Positions 23,238-35,562 of a DNA stretch of 64,000 nt are shown piece after piece. The notes below the pieces were generated by a model. That model was not told the origin of the DNA and did no database searches. It was given only the letters and a program-made list of their open reading frames with translations. Position numbers and translations under genes: made by a program. The stretch's first letter is position 1. Each line of letters starts with the position of its first letter. Origin of the DNA: Mytilus galloprovincialis (Eukaryota; Mollusca; Bivalvia; Mytilida; Mytilidae); assembly GCF_965363235.1 (NCBI RefSeq), contig NC_134846.1:7259001-7323000 (forward strand). The letters are read 5' to 3'.

Positions 23238-23320
23238 CGAGGAAAATTCAAAACGGAAAGTCCTTTATTATATCGTATATGGCAAAATCAAAAGCTCAAA
23301 CACACCCAACAGATGGATAA
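23238..23320 (+). repeat. dispersed repeat R1, fragment
   Basis: First ~80 bp of the R1 family: 'gaggaaaattcaaaacggaaagtcc', then 'ggcaaaatcaaaagctcaaacaca'. Confidence 0.7.
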
Positions 23321-24049
23321 CGAATATTTTATAAAGGGTTAACGCCAAAAGCATCCATGTATAATATTTTAGCTTTGAAGAGATATTGAATCAAAGGTAG
23401 GACATGTTTGTTCCAATAGTTGATAAAATAAAATGTTTGAATTATACCGCGCTCAAACTTGAACCTTTTCCGGATCGGAACAAGCAGTTAGAATCGCCCA
23501 AGGGTGAAAGCCAAGAAGAAAGAGTTGTAAGTGTATAAACATATGTGGCCTTTTACTTCTCTGCCAGTTAAAACTCTTTACCATAAAAATGTACATGATG
23601 AACACAAGTGAACATAGAACAAAGGTTAAAATTATGAAGTTCAAGCTGACTTTGACGTGCAGTTATGAGAAAGCCTGAACTGCATCAATTCTGTTTTCAA
23701 CAGTCTCCCGTAAAACGCAAATTGGATATATTTCTTATAATAGTCGTATGTGTCACAGAAATACAGGCGCTACTTCATGTACAGGGTATGGATAAAAGAT
23801 CATAAAAAGTTAACGCATGAACTTTTCAATGAATAAGTGTTTTTTCACGAAACATTGGGCCGTCTCTAGCAACGGCATGGTCTAAAACGTGGAAGTGTAA
23901 ACAAATAAAATGAATTTATATATTATACCAGAGACATATAATACAAACAGAAATTTATAGCTCATATACCCAAACACGGAAAGAAAACTATTGCATTGAT
24001 ATTGCAACACCAAATTTCTCAGTTGGACCTGGGATCTGATATTTAAAAG

Positions 24050-25925
24050 GAGTAGGTTTGAACAGTACATCTGACAAAACTAACATCTTAAATAGTCAGT
24101 TTCAAAAAGCATTTTCTGAAGAAACAACAAGTGAACCTATTCCGGATAAAGGGAAATCGAACTATCCAAAAATGAACAAGATCACCATCTCCAAGAAGGG
24201 TGTCATAAAATTACTGGACAAGATAAATCCTAATAAAGCAACTGGTCCAGATCAAATTTGCGGAACAGTACTTAAAGAACTTAGTAGCGACATTTCAACT
24301 GCAATCACCTACATCTTCCAAAAATCGCTCGATACAGGAAAAATCCCAAAAGATTGGAAACATGCAAATGTCTGTCCTGTTTTTAAAAAAGGTGATAAAC
24401 ACAACACAATAAATTATAGACCCATATCTCTCACATGCATACTTTGTAAGATCATGGAACACATAATAGCCAGTAGTATGATGGACCACCTAGAAAATAA
24501 CAAAATTTTGTACGACCTTCAACACGGATTTCGAGCAAATAGATCATGCGAAACCCAACTAGTATCATTCATCCAAGAACTAGCAAAAAATAACAACAGT
24601 AATATCCAAACTGACATAATTGTGATGGACTTTGCCAAAGCCTTTGACAAAGTTCCTCACAAAAGACTTCTCTACAAACTGAAACAATATGGCATTGATG
24701 ACAACACCCTAAAATGGATAGAAGATTTTCTCACATCTCGGACACAAACAGTGATTATTGATGGTGTTCAGTCAGACAAAATAAACGTAACATCTGGTGT
24801 TCCCCAAGGAACAGTTTTGGGTCCGATCCTTTTCCTTGTATTCATAAATGACTTTAACGAATACATCAAACACAGTACCCTCAGATTATTTGCAGATGAT
24901 AGCATAATTTATAAAACAATACAAAACAAAGAAGACACACAAAAACTGCAAGAAGATCTCACATCAGCTGCAAAATGGGAGAAGGACTGGCTCATGTCAT
25001 TCCATCCAGACAAGTGCTCAGTCCTTCAGATAACAACTAAGAAAAATCCATTAAATTTTGACTATACTCTCCACCAACATGTACTTCAAAAAGAAACATC
25101 CACAAAATATCTGGGAATTACTATACAAACTGATTTAAAATGGAACAAACATGTAAACAATATCACAGCTGCAGCCACACAAAAGCTGAACTTTATTAAA
25201 AGGAATCTAAAAGTCAACTCAAAAACAGTCAAAGAAAAAGCATACATTGCACTTGTAAGACCAAAGCTAGAATACAGCAGCTGCGTCTGGGACCCGCACA
25301 CCAAATCTCAAACACACCAACTTGAGATGGTCCAGCGCAGAGCAGCAAGGTACACCTGCAACAGATACCATAACACCAGCTCAGTCACTGAAATGCTACA
25401 AACTCTAAATTGGGCAACACTTGAGAAAAGGCGAATTAGAACCCGCATCATTTTCCTCTACAAAATTATACATCATCTTGTTGCCATATATCCGACAGAC
25501 CTACTTACACAATCTGATACAAGAACACGTCAACATTCACATATTTACTCCTTCAGGCCCATACAAACCACTAAAGATTCATACAAGTACTCATTCTACC
25601 CTAGAACAATCTTGCAATGGAACCTTCTCCCAGTAGCTGCAGTTCAATGTACTACTCTTGAAAGCTTCCGAGAACAGATTCCAATATCTGTTCTCAATAA
25701 ACATCTAAACATTTAAATAAATTCCACAATGTATATAGTTTTAACCAAAATGTATAGTACAAAAACAGAAGAAAAAGCAGTTATGTTGAAATTTATATTT
25801 TTATTTTTGTATTATTCACTGTAAATAAAATTTATATCCCACGCACGCGCGGCATAGTAAAATCAGTGCCCGGCACGTTATCATCAGTATGTTGATGGAG
25901 TGCTGAATTATAAAGAAGAAGAGTA
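24050..25925 (+). mobile_element. 5'-truncated LINE (Jockey/CR1-like non-LTR retrotransposon)
   Basis: One open frame encodes a reverse transcriptase and its C-terminal region. No endonuclease domain precedes it, so the copy is 5'-truncated near 24050, as is usual for LINEs. A ~200-bp 3' UTR follows the stop and ends in a short 'ataaagaagaagag' tail near 25923. No clear target duplication could be seen. The intact frame argues for a young insertion. Confidence 0.85.
24058..25716 (+). CDS. LINE ORF2 fragment: reverse transcriptase
   Basis: About 552 residues, unbroken. The first codon is TTG and is only where the truncated frame begins; no true start is present. Reverse transcriptase motifs run in order: NKATGPD (about 60), FKKGDK...NYRPISL (about 110-125), HGFRANRSCETQL, VMDFAKAFDKV with catalytic Asp 191, SGVPQGTVLGP (246-256), and FADDS (278-282) with the paired catalytic Asp. 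The C-terminal part has TKYLGI, RPKLEYSSCVWDP and MVQRRAARY, typical of Jockey/CR1-type elements. The product would copy its RNA at nicked target DNA, but without the endonuclease and 5' UTR this copy is not autonomous. Confidence 0.9.
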   Translation: MNSTSDKTNILNSQFQKAFSEETTSEPIPDKGKSNYPKMNKITISKKGVIKLLDKINPNKATGPDQICGTVLKELSSDISTAITYIFQKSLDTGKIPKDWKHANVCPVFKKGDKHNTINYRPISLTCILCKIMEHIIASSMMDHLENNKILYDLQHGFRANRSCETQLVSFIQELAKNNNSNIQTDIIVMDFAKAFDKVPHKRLLYKLKQYGIDDNTLKWIEDFLTSRTQTVIIDGVQSDKINVTSGVPQGTVLGPILFLVFINDFNEYIKHSTLRLFADDSIIYKTIQNKEDTQKLQEDLTSAAKWEKDWLMSFHPDKCSVLQITTKKNPLNFDYTLHQHVLQKETSTKYLGITIQTDLKWNKHVNNITAAATQKLNFIKRNLKVNSKTVKEKAYIALVRPKLEYSSCVWDPHTKSQTHQLEMVQRRAARYTCNRYHNTSSVTEMLQTLNWATLEKRRIRTRIIFLYKIIHHLVAIYPTDLLTQSDTRTRQHSHIYSFRPIQTTKDSYKYSFYPRTILQWNLLPVAAVQCTTLESFREQIPISVLNKHLNI

Positions 25926-26091
25926 AGAACCCTTTTTGGCCCCAAAATAGAGCAGTTTTTCAAAATTGTGATAATGGAAGACATGTAATCTTTCAGCTAT
26001 TTATTGGAAAGAAGAATGCTTCTGCTACATAAATATGGGCTGTTTTTTGACAATATAATGCACATTTATCGGATACTAGCATCATAAAGTC

Positions 26092-26175
26092 TAGTCCAAA
26101 TAATTATGAAGTCTACAGAAGGCGTCCCAGAAAAAAAAAAATAGCCTTGCCAGACATCATAATTATTTGGACTAC
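26092..26175. repeat. hairpin element, ~30-bp inverted arms
   Basis: 'tagtccaaataattatga' at 26092 is repeated in inverse at the right end ('tcataattatttggacta'), with a loop containing a poly-A run. Small foldback element. Confidence 0.8.
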
Positions 26176-26252
26176 ATAAAGTCATGCTAAATTACTGAAT
26201 CTTCACAATTTCAGCATTTTAGTTAAATTTTAGACAGTTTCCATCTTAAATT

Positions 26253-26364
26253 GAAAGTGGCCGCATCCGTGTTCATTCATACTATTGAAATATAAGTTTA
26301 TTTGATGATAATACATAACATATATATAAAGGCTGAGATCATGAACACGGACGCGGCCACTTTC
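26253..26364. repeat. hairpin element, 24-bp inverted arms
   Basis: Arms 26253-26276 and 26341-26364 match at 23 of 24 positions (gaaagtggccgc...). Their GC-rich core stands out against the AT-rich loop. Confidence 0.85.
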
Positions 26365-26509
26365 ATTTTTGACAAAAAACAACTGAAAATTGATGTTTTT
26401 TGGCATATTTGATAGATTTTTCATATTTAAGCTTGAATCGGAGTGTTTGTAATGACTAAATCAGTTAAGATCTTTCACATAAACTAATTAAATCAATTAA
26501 ATTAGGCAC

Positions 26510-27118
26510 TTAAGGGGGTTCGCGGGTCTAAATCATTTATATAGGAATTATCTATATTTTTCTATAAATGAGACTACTTATGTCAGTACACGTTTCCTAT
26601 ATTGCCTTCTATAAATGAACTTTATCTTATAGTTAATAGAAAAATAAAATAAAAAAATGGGGTCACCGTTTGTTTGCGCTCACAATCTGCCTTCCAAAGA
26701 AGCATACATTTTTGTAAAGGTGTTTTTTTTCTGTTGAAGTAATAGGAGAAATAAAGGTAATATCAAAATAAAAAAAAGAAATTTATTACAGAAATCGCTA
26801 AAATTTTACAATAATTTAGTTTAAGTACAGCTTATATGGAAACTATATTAAAAAAGATAGGTCACTGATGAGTTGAAAAAGATGTTTCAATTTTAGAGCC
26901 AAAAAATGGCATTTTTCCAATAAAGGGAGATAATTTGGAACTTTTTCAATGATGTATTCATTTTGAAAGTCATCTGGGGCCAACACGAATTGATTGTTTT
27001 CAATGATTTTTGTACCATATGATAAAGTAACAACTACAAAAGGAAATAAATAAAATTTGTAATGAAAAACAAATGTTTGATTTTTTTCTAAAATTTTTAT
27101 ACCCTTGAGCCTCCTTAA
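26510..27118. mobile_element. TTAA-flanked non-autonomous transposon, copy 1
   Basis: Bounded by TTAA at 26510-26513 and 27115-27118. The ends are TTAAGGGGGTTCGCGGGT and, in reverse complement, TTAAGGAGGCTCAAGGGT, so they are inverted repeats. The body matches 53718-54302 over its whole length ('atggggtcaccgtt', 'aataggagaaata', 'ggccaacacgaatt', 'gtaccatatgataaagt'). The TTAA target is the piggyBac habit, but with no transposase the superfamily is a guess. Confidence 0.8.
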
Positions 27119-28403
27119 GTGATTAAAAATTGTCCAAAATCTGTCGTTAATATATAAATCAACAAATTATTTCATTTTCTTTTTTATTCCTTTGAACAGG
27201 GAAAAAAATGGTCAATTGTATGTAAAAAACAATCCCATGGGGATCAGACTAATGTGTGTCAGAGGGCATTCCAATATTACAGAGATGTGGAACCTGGCAT
27301 GCACCACCACACTAGCTCATAGAATAGAAAAAATGTTAAAATGATAGCCAATTTTGAGGACCTCTCACTAAATATTTTTCTCCATTATCAATGATTATTT
27401 AAAGCAAAGTTTTACCCATGCAATTTCTTTGGCAAAATTATGTTGAATTTGAATTTTCAGGACTGAGTAATCTTAAGCCAAGCCAGAAAGCTTTGTTGGT
27501 AGAACCTAGCACTTTTCACATGATTGCTAAATAGATTCAGATTCAATATTTTATTATAGTCTCACCACATACAAACATAAAATGAGATTCACATACATAG
27601 ATTTAAAACCATTTAAAACATTTGCATTGCATGTACCAATCTTAAAAAGATTTATGAGAGACTTTTAATATACATTGTATTATATACATATAAACATATT
27701 TTTACAATTTATAATTAAAATTCACAATATACATTCTTACTAAATGATAGTAAATATGAGCTGTCAATATACATATATATACATTTGTACTTTACCTGAA
27801 GCTTAATTATAGCTGTGTGAAGCTAATTGCTATGTTTGCATGAATTATGATTAAAAATATGTCACTAATTAAATTGAGCAATAATGACACAAATGAGCAT
27901 TTATAATTACTGTATACTATTTATTTGTCTTCATAATTTTAATAATTTACATGTTTTAATTGCCCTGTTTGTCTATATTTAGAAAATGGTTTTAAGCAAA
28001 ATGGTATTTGATGTTTTAAATTAAATAATCTCTTTTAATTATATGCAATGCAATTTAATATATTTTGAATGGTTTCTGGTACATGAATATTTATGCCTGC
28101 AAGGTATTTCCAGTTTTATTGATATTTAATGTCCAGAGGAAAATTATTGAGGTAACATATTTAAGTAATATTGATATTGTAGGTCATAAAAGGTTAGAAG
28201 AACTTTAGGTCAACATGTGAAGTTATAATTTGATGAATAGAAATGACAGAGGGAACTTGCACTTGTAATTATATAAGCTGTAGATGAAATTTGTATTTAA
28301 AGTATTTCAGGTGAGAGTTGTAATCAAACAGTAACTTTTTTAGCTTTTCAATTATCAATGATTATCTCTTCATATTGATTGCATTTTTTATATAAAAAAA
28401 AAG
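27119..28403. other. intergenic, nothing identified
   Basis: Very AT-rich, without ORFs or recognised repeats. Confidence 0.5.
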
Positions 28404-28760
28404 ATGATGTGGTATGATGGCCAATGAGATAACTCTCCACAAGAGTATAAATGACACAGAAATTATATAACAACTATAATTCACCATATGGCCTTAAAAA
28501 TGAGCTAAGTCCATACCTCATAAGTCTGAGAGCTATAAAAGACCTGGAAATGACCAATGTAAAACAATTTAAATGAGAGACTAGCGACCTTATTTATCAT
28601 GATACACAAAATAATGAACGAGAAAACAAATATTAAACACAGCAACAAACAACAACCACTGAATTACATGCTCCTGAATTGGAACAGGCAGATATAATAC
28701 AGAATGTGGCGGGGTTAAACATGTTTTTTTGACTCCTAACAACTGCATTTATTGTAAAAT
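28404..28760 (+). repeat. dispersed bivalve repeat R2, copy 1
   Basis: Shares order and wording with 51568-51946: 'agatg-tgtggtatgat', 'caatgagata-ctctccacaagag', 'tggcctt-aa-aatgag', 'acaacaaccactgaattaca', 'aatgtggcggggttaaacatg'. No ORF. Very common in mussel sequence as I recall it; class unknown to me. Confidence 0.75.
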
Positions 28761-29524
28761 TTTCAGTAATTTGCTCTCAGTAAATGAAAAAGATGAATAT
28801 TTACATTTTATTGGATTGATTGGAAGTCATGTAGAATTGTTCCATATGTAATAGAGTTCAGAACAGATTTAACATATAAAAATTTGTATGAATAGAAGGC
28901 CTTGGAAAAAGTGTCTTCTGACCCCTTGCATCCTGACTTTTTATTTTTGAAAGCCCTCTACCATGTTAAGGTAACCAAATGATTAATAATTTGAAACTTG
29001 ATTTGAGGAAATTATATATATATATTTATAAATTTTGAAAATCATACATGGTAAACTTTAAGTAAGGTGGCTGTCTACGAAAGTAGACAAACGGTTCTAA
29101 AGCATCATTTTGTAAAGCGACCAAATATTTTTTGAATTTCGAGGAATAGTAACAACCTGTCTGAACTCTTAACAAGCTGTGCAAGCTTACAACAATAATA
29201 ATAAAATGCATAGAATCTCCTAGGTAACCACTGTATGTCTCTACTTTACATTTGTGTTTAAACATTTATCCTATGTATTTTAATTTATTTGCATAAGTCT
29301 CTTTACCATTGTACTTTGGTTTAGAAGAATACAGATATATATGTCTCATTTACAACTGTATTTCATTTTAACTTTATTCATATAAAACTTGTTTTGTAGG
29401 AATCGAGGAAAATATTTCTATATTCTAAAAAAAACAGAAAGAACCACAGCTGCATAGTGTACATAAAGGTAACATAAAATTAGGGGGACATTCATACTCA
29501 TAGTCAAAATTTTTTCACTCAAAA
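28761..29524. other. intergenic, nothing identified
   Basis: AT-rich; no credible gene. Confidence 0.45.
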
Positions 29525-29985
29525 ATAAACTGACAAGGCCATGGCTAAAAAGATAAAAAAAAACAGACAGACAAACAACAGTACACAAAACACAACATAC
29601 ATTGTAGAAACTGAAAGAATGTGCACCACAAGCCCCCCCCCCCCCCAAAAAAAAAAACTGGGTCATCTCAGGTGCTCTGGAAGGGTAAGCAGATCCTGCT
29701 CCACATGTGGCAACCGTTGTGTTGCTCATGTTAGTACAAACACGATAATAAATCTAATTCGGTAGGTCACATTCAGTGAAAAAGGGACTGGATTGTAGTT
29801 AGGACATTTGAAACATATCAGCTCTCATCTGTGGTAGGGATATTTCATAATGACAAACTAGCTCACAATGGTATCATTAACATTTACATGTATGAAGGGA
29901 TAATTTCAACTTCACCATTTGGAACTCTTGGTTTAATAGCTTGCTTGTGAGCAGGGAACCTCATTCAAGGAAATCCTGATATCAA
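29525..29985 (+). repeat. dispersed bivalve repeat R3, copy 1
   Basis: Begins 'ctgacaaggccatggctaaaa', continues 'acagacagacaaacaacagtacaca', 'tcatctcaggtgctctggaagggtaagcagatcctgctcc', 'taattcggtaggtcacattca' and 'ttcaccatttggaactcttggtttaatagct'. The start recurs at 59545-59690, and a weak end fragment at 37455-37555. A C-run followed by an A-run interrupts it. Confidence 0.75.
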
Positions 29986-30720
29986 ACTGTTTATAATTTT
30001 TATTTTCAATTCATTGTTTTAAAAATGTTCATATTTTTCTTTGATCAAAACAATGTATCCAATTGCAAATAGTCTTGGTCATGAAATTGTTTTGTTGAAA
30101 TTTTGTTTAATTTATATAAACCAATAACTTTTAATTAATGCATGATACGACGCCTGTGATTTAATATTATATAGATTAATGTATGCACAGAAATGTTTGA
30201 AGTGTGATGTAATTATGGAAATAAACTTTCATTTGGGTTTGATTGTTGTGTGAATAATATTTTGATTTTATACAAGATAAAAATATTATATATATAATAG
30301 AAAAACAAAGGATACAGGGTATCCATCCATGACCCAAAATCAATTCATGCACAGCAACAACAAAAAACTCTCAAACAGCAAAGGAACAGTGCTTTTATTA
30401 CTGTACTTTATTTCATATGCATTTTTAGAGAATAATCAAATATTTAGTGATAATTGCTAGGTACGGCAATAGGAATTGGATTTAGTGTACACTGTACAGT
30501 CAATTACCTAATCCAGTCTATCCATACTATCAGTGACAGTCAATATTCTGGACTTGACTGTATCCTGATAATTTTCTCCTTCCTGTAAATAACATCTGTC
30601 AAGTGATTCTTTAAGTGTGTCTTCTGGATGTCGGACAACAGCACAGTTTAAAAAAAATATGTTTGCCCTAAAAATGAATTGAATTTTCTTTATTAAAATA
30701 TATTGAGTTATTTTCTTTCA

Positions 30721-33700
30721 GGTTTTATGATGAAGAAGATAGAAGAAAATTCCTCCAGTAAAAGAAATTATATATATATGGCATAAGCAACAACCATTGG
30801 TATCATTGATAGAGATCTAATATAGTTCAAGAAAAGTATAGCCAATTACCCTGGTCACATGATCACTATGAATATACTGGGAGTCAAAAAGTTTTCTTGT
30901 GACAAATGTGGTAAATTATTTAATCAGGAATGCACACTTACAATACATCGAAGATCACACAATGCAGGAAAAAAGTTTGTGTGCCATGTTTGTGGGAAAT
31001 CCTTTACGTTAAAGTCAGTAATGCTTAAACATGCAATGTCTCATATGATGGAAAATATCGGTATTATGTATAAAGGAAAGAGTTCTTATCGAAATCGACA
31101 ACATGCCATGTCCGACTCAGGGAAAAACAAATTTTATCAGTGTACTATCTGTTCAAAAAAATTTAGAAACGAGGAAAGTCTTGAGGAACATATTAAAAGT
31201 CACGAAGAAAAGAGACAGTGTAATTTATTTACACAAAAGTCTGACAACACTTTTGATAATAAACTTAACAATTCTACAGATTTACCTAAAAATGAGGATG
31301 CTGGTTCAGATGATAGTTTACAAGATCTCTTTATAGAAAAGGAATCTTATGTTATCAGTGACAATTCTTTTGATAGCCATGCAGATAAAATAGAACCAAC
31401 AATGTTTATTATTAGTGACAATTCACTTGATAGCCATTCAGATAAAATAGAACCAACAACTTTTATTATTAGTGACAATTCACTTGATAGCCATTCAGAA
31501 GAAAAGAAACCAACATCTTTTCTTATTCAGGCATCTGATGAATGCTCTAGCTCAAATTCTGATGAAACCAGCCTAAAGAACTTGGATTTTAATTGTGTTT
31601 TATGTGGGAAATCATTCAAAACTGTTCCTTCTTTTATTCACCATGTTAACACCCATCAGCCTTCATACAATGATAAAGACAGTACAATAGAGCAGAAAGC
31701 AAAGGACAGTTCTCAAGAAGATCCTTCTTCATTAGATAATAAGATTGAGACATCTGTAGACTCATTACAAATACATGGAACCAGGAAGAAAATTCCCAAC
31801 AGGGATGCAGTAGAAACCAGCAAGAAAATTGCTAAACAGAATACAGATGACGCCCTATTAGGAACTGATAGCAAATTCAAAAAATCAAAAGATGTTGGTA
31901 GTAAAAAAAATAAAACAAGGGATCGAAACAAGCATCCTTCCCTTTTAAACAATATTGATACAGTGGAAAAACAATTTCACCCTGCCCGGTCAGATAAATT
32001 AGCTAAGGGAAAGAAACAGATGGTGAAAAATCAATTTGAAGCTGCCAAGTCAGATGAATTAGTTGTAGATGATGACGGAATGAATAAGACACTGGCAAAT
32101 CATTTCATAACTGTCAAGTCAGATGAATATGAGGTAAACGATGAAGGGATGAAAAAGACACTTGTAAATCATTTCAAATGTGTCGAGTCAGATGAATTAG
32201 CTGAGGGAATGAATCAATTTGAAGCTGCCACGTCAGATGAATTACCTGTAAAGGATAATGGGACAAAAGTTCGGGAAAAGGTTAAAACCATATTTATTTG
32301 CAGATGTTGTAATAAGAAGTTTGCTAGCAGACCTTTTGTCAAGGAACATTTGAACATGTATTTAGAAATGGAAATTAACAGAGTTGATTTAGAACACAAA
32401 CAATTCATTGATCAATTAAAGGAAGATACTGAGTTTGACAGGGTCGTTGATAAATTTATTTACTCTATTTCTACAGGGAAGTTAAAAAGTATTACTCAAG
32501 ACTTGAAGAAATCTGATGAAAAGCAAATTATTTATCAATGTGCAAAATGTCAAAAAAGTTTTCAAATACAACATCAAATCATTGATCATATAAAGGATTG
32601 TGAACCAAAACCCCAAAACACTGACAATTTCAAATGTCAAGACTGTAGTGGAAGTTTTACAACTGACATGATGTTGAAGAAACATATACTGTTATGTCAC
32701 AATCGTTCCCAAGATTCAAGGAAACAGGAAACAGAAAAGAAATCTATGAAAGACCCAATTTATACAGAAAAACCTAAAGAAACAGAAGAAACAAGTATTA
32801 CTCAAGACTGGAAGAAATCTGATGAAAACTTAATTATTTATCATTGTACAAAATGTCAGAAAAGATTTCTAGAAAAACAACATATCATTACTCATTTAAA
32901 GGATTGTAAATCATGTAAATCAAAACCCCAAAAAAAGGAAATTTTCAAATGTCAAGACTGTATTGGAAGTTTTATGTCTGACATGATGATGAAGAAACAT
33001 ATACTGGTGTGTCACAATCGTTCACAAGATTCAAGGAAAAGGGAACCAGAAAAGAAATCTGTGGAAAACCCCATTACAGAAAAACTAAAAGAACCAGAAG
33101 AAAACAAAGATGTCAGAATCGGGAATGACACACAAAAACAAGAAAAGAAACCAATTGAGAACATGACTATAAATGTATTGTCTGGAATTCATAAGGTTAA
33201 GAAATTAACAGAGGTCACAACTGGAAAAGAAACTCCGAAATATGAAAAGAATTCAAAGGAAAACATAATCAGAAAGAAAACTGCAGGGAATCGAAAGAAG
33301 AAATCTGAGAAGACGAACACCAACAATCCAGGAAATAAAAATGAAATGACTTGCGAAAGATGTGATAAAATTTGTGATTCTATGACAGAATACTTGAATC
33401 ACATAGAAACAAGTCATAATTCTAAGTCTAATGAAGTTGGTTCTGATGCTGAATTTATTTGTGCACATTGCAAAATGAGTTTTGATTCTCAGGCAAAGCT
33501 GTTTTCACATCTTAAAGGTCACAAAGAGTCGAATAGACAGCAGAGTACCTTTGAAAAATACAAAGATAAAATGACATACAATAGCGACACTGGACAATGG
33601 GGTTGTAGAATTTGTCAGAAGTCTTTATCAAACAAAACAAATTTATTAAGACACATTTCATTACATGATAAAGATATTAAAGAATCACATGTATGTCCTT

Positions 33701-34182
33701 TTTGTAATCGTATATTTAAACACCATCGATATCTTATGCATCACATTAACTATATGCATAATGGAGTTGAAAAAGAAGAATGTCTCATTTGCCATGCCAA
33801 ATTTACAAAAAAAACAAGTCTTCAACGTCATATGGAACTCCATACAGGAGAATCACTTCAGAAAAAGATTTTGAAATGCGAAGAATGTGGAAAACAATTT
33901 AGAGGTAGTAAAGATTTGATAACCCACACAAGAATACACACGGGTGAGAGGCCTTTCCCGTGTGATCAATGTCCTTACAGAGCAATCAACTTATGGAATT
34001 TGAAGCGACACTTACTGACACACGAAAATAGAAGAAAGAGAAAAAGAAGTAAAACAGATGATGAAGACTCCCAAGAGGAAAACAATATAGAAAGAAATAT
34101 TAAAATGAAAATTTTACATGGCAGAAGTTATCTTATGGAAGCAGAAAACACCATGAGTGGAAAAGTCAAAGAAATGGTTTGA
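30721..34182 (+). CDS. C2H2 zinc-finger protein 1 (1107 aa)
   Basis: Probable DNA-binding nuclear protein. A splice acceptor 'tattttctttcag' ends at 30720. The exon frame has stops (TGATGA) right after it, so 30721-30858 is 5' UTR and the coding part is 30859-34182, an intron-free 1107 codons. About 16 C2H2-type modules lie at residues 12-34, 40-62, 93-115, 244-266, about 479-501 (last His replaced by Tyr), two pairs at about 558-613 and 660-719, and a C-terminal run from 831 to 1054. The last pair is joined by a classical HTGERPF linker. The middle is Ser/Asp/Lys-rich with three ~20-residue ISDNS-type repeats (165-222), SDE repeats (373-466) and a ~100-residue tandem duplication (545-641 and 647-746). 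A basic nuclear signal RRKRKRSK follows the last finger. Upstream non-coding exon(s) not found. Targets unknown. Confidence 0.85.
31351..31524 (+). repeat. coding repeat: three ISDNS-type units
   Basis: Three consecutive ~60-bp units encode ISDNS-DSH--KIEPT-type peptides. The second and third are almost identical at DNA level, so the repeat expanded recently. Confidence 0.85.
32491..33096 (+). repeat. coding tandem duplication of two degenerate fingers
   Basis: Residues 545-641 and 647-746 are copies. Each starts ITQD-KKSDE, then a finger of C2HC type ending HIKDC or HLKDC, then an FKCQDC-GSF finger ending CHNRSQDSRK, and an EKKS linker. The DNA is clearly similar too. Confidence 0.88.
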
Positions 34183-35320
34183 CATGTTTGAAAAGAACTT
34201 AATTAAACTGATTTATTTAATCATATTAATAAGGATAGTTAAGATTTTTGTGTTTTACAAAGAGAAGATAACTTGTGTTATTATGGTAATAGCAATAAAT
34301 TAAAGGGAGAAATCAATGCAGCAGATAAGTTATAAAAATAAATAATTACCAGTTTACTGATCTAGTCCTCTTTTATTTGCTACTTAGGATTTTAAATGTA
34401 GACTGTTTTTTTTTTGTTAAATTGAAAACTTGATGGTTATGTATACATAATAAATGAAACTTGATTAAATGGTTAAGGGGAGACAATTCACTACATTCCA
34501 AAAGACAATTTATTGTTTTCTTTCTAAAACATTAAAATAGTTTGTTTATTAAGAATTTCTGAAGAGTATTTATATATATGTATTTACTGATGATAATTTT
34601 GTTATGTTAGAATGTGATTTTCTATCCTTAAGAGTGTACTTATTTTGACAATAATTTGTTATTATTCTGGAAAGGAATTGAAATGTAAAATATTTATAAG
34701 TGATTAAGTCAAGCAGTGATTCTCAATATCTCTTATTTTTTTTAAGTGATTTGAAAAAAGTATTTCAATCTGTCAAATACAAAGATGTATGTTTGTTAAT
34801 TATTAATTTACATTTAATTGCTTAGATATATAGATCTAATTCAGGAAATCTTTTGTTTCCAGATCATGCAGATACGACTTTGAAAAATGTAAAAGTCACA
34901 TCACTACCTCCATACCTCTATATTTATCTTGTGACATTTATATACCTTAAAAGAATATGTTACCATATACATTTCCATTTTCTAGTCATTCCAAATAAAT
35001 TATTATTACCTAAAATATTATTAAGCTGCAGCCATATAACTGAACTATATTATGTTATTTGTATATATAGGTTTATTTCTATTTTATTTTTACATTTTAT
35101 TTCTTGTCTTTTAAGTTTTTGTGACAGTTTACATTCCTTTTTTCTAAATTGTTTGAATTTTAGTTTTTTCAGCCTTGCATTGTAATTTACATGTGTATAA
35201 AAACTGTAATTTTGATAAGGGACCATAATCACCTTACATAACCTTAATTCTAAAACTTGAGAAAGCTTGAAGTATATTTGAAGAATGAGCCGCATTCCAT
35301 TATTGTGAAAATCATATATT
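34183..35320. other. 3' flank of zinc-finger gene 1
   Basis: Possible polyadenylation signals AATAAA at 34293-34298 and near 34339. The acceptor-like 'tttgtttccag' near 34860 begins an open frame with no recognisable domain; not called. Confidence 0.5.
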
Positions 35321-35552
35321 TGAATTGTGAACTTCTGTAAATTCTGAAACTTTTGTGATGTTTTAGTGTTCAGAAATTGTTAAAATCAGACTAGATAGGT
35401 TAAGAAAAAATAAAACTGGCATTTAAAATATTGAAAACACTATAGGTTTGCACCATTTTCAGAAATTTCCTCACTTATCTTGTATTTTTATCAAATACAT
35501 TTGTAATCCACAATGGCAATAATAAATGCACACACAATTTTCTGATTTTACA
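35321..35552. repeat. MITE-like element, 'tactgtaaattcag' type, diverged
   Basis: 'ttctgtaaattctgaaac' at the left and 'ttctgattttacagta' at the right form inverted ends related to those of 41405-41592. Shares 'caataataaatgcac' with it. Confidence 0.6.
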
Positions 35553-35562
35553 GTATTCCTAC

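Noticed and set aside
29418-29765. Proline- or glycine-rich open frames across the C-run
   Set aside because: They arise from the C-run and A-run inside repeat R3.
34853-35185. Additional exon after zinc-finger gene 1, from the acceptor-like 'tttgtttccag'
   Set aside because: The translation is hydrophobic low complexity with no domain, and gene 1 already ends with a stop at 34182.
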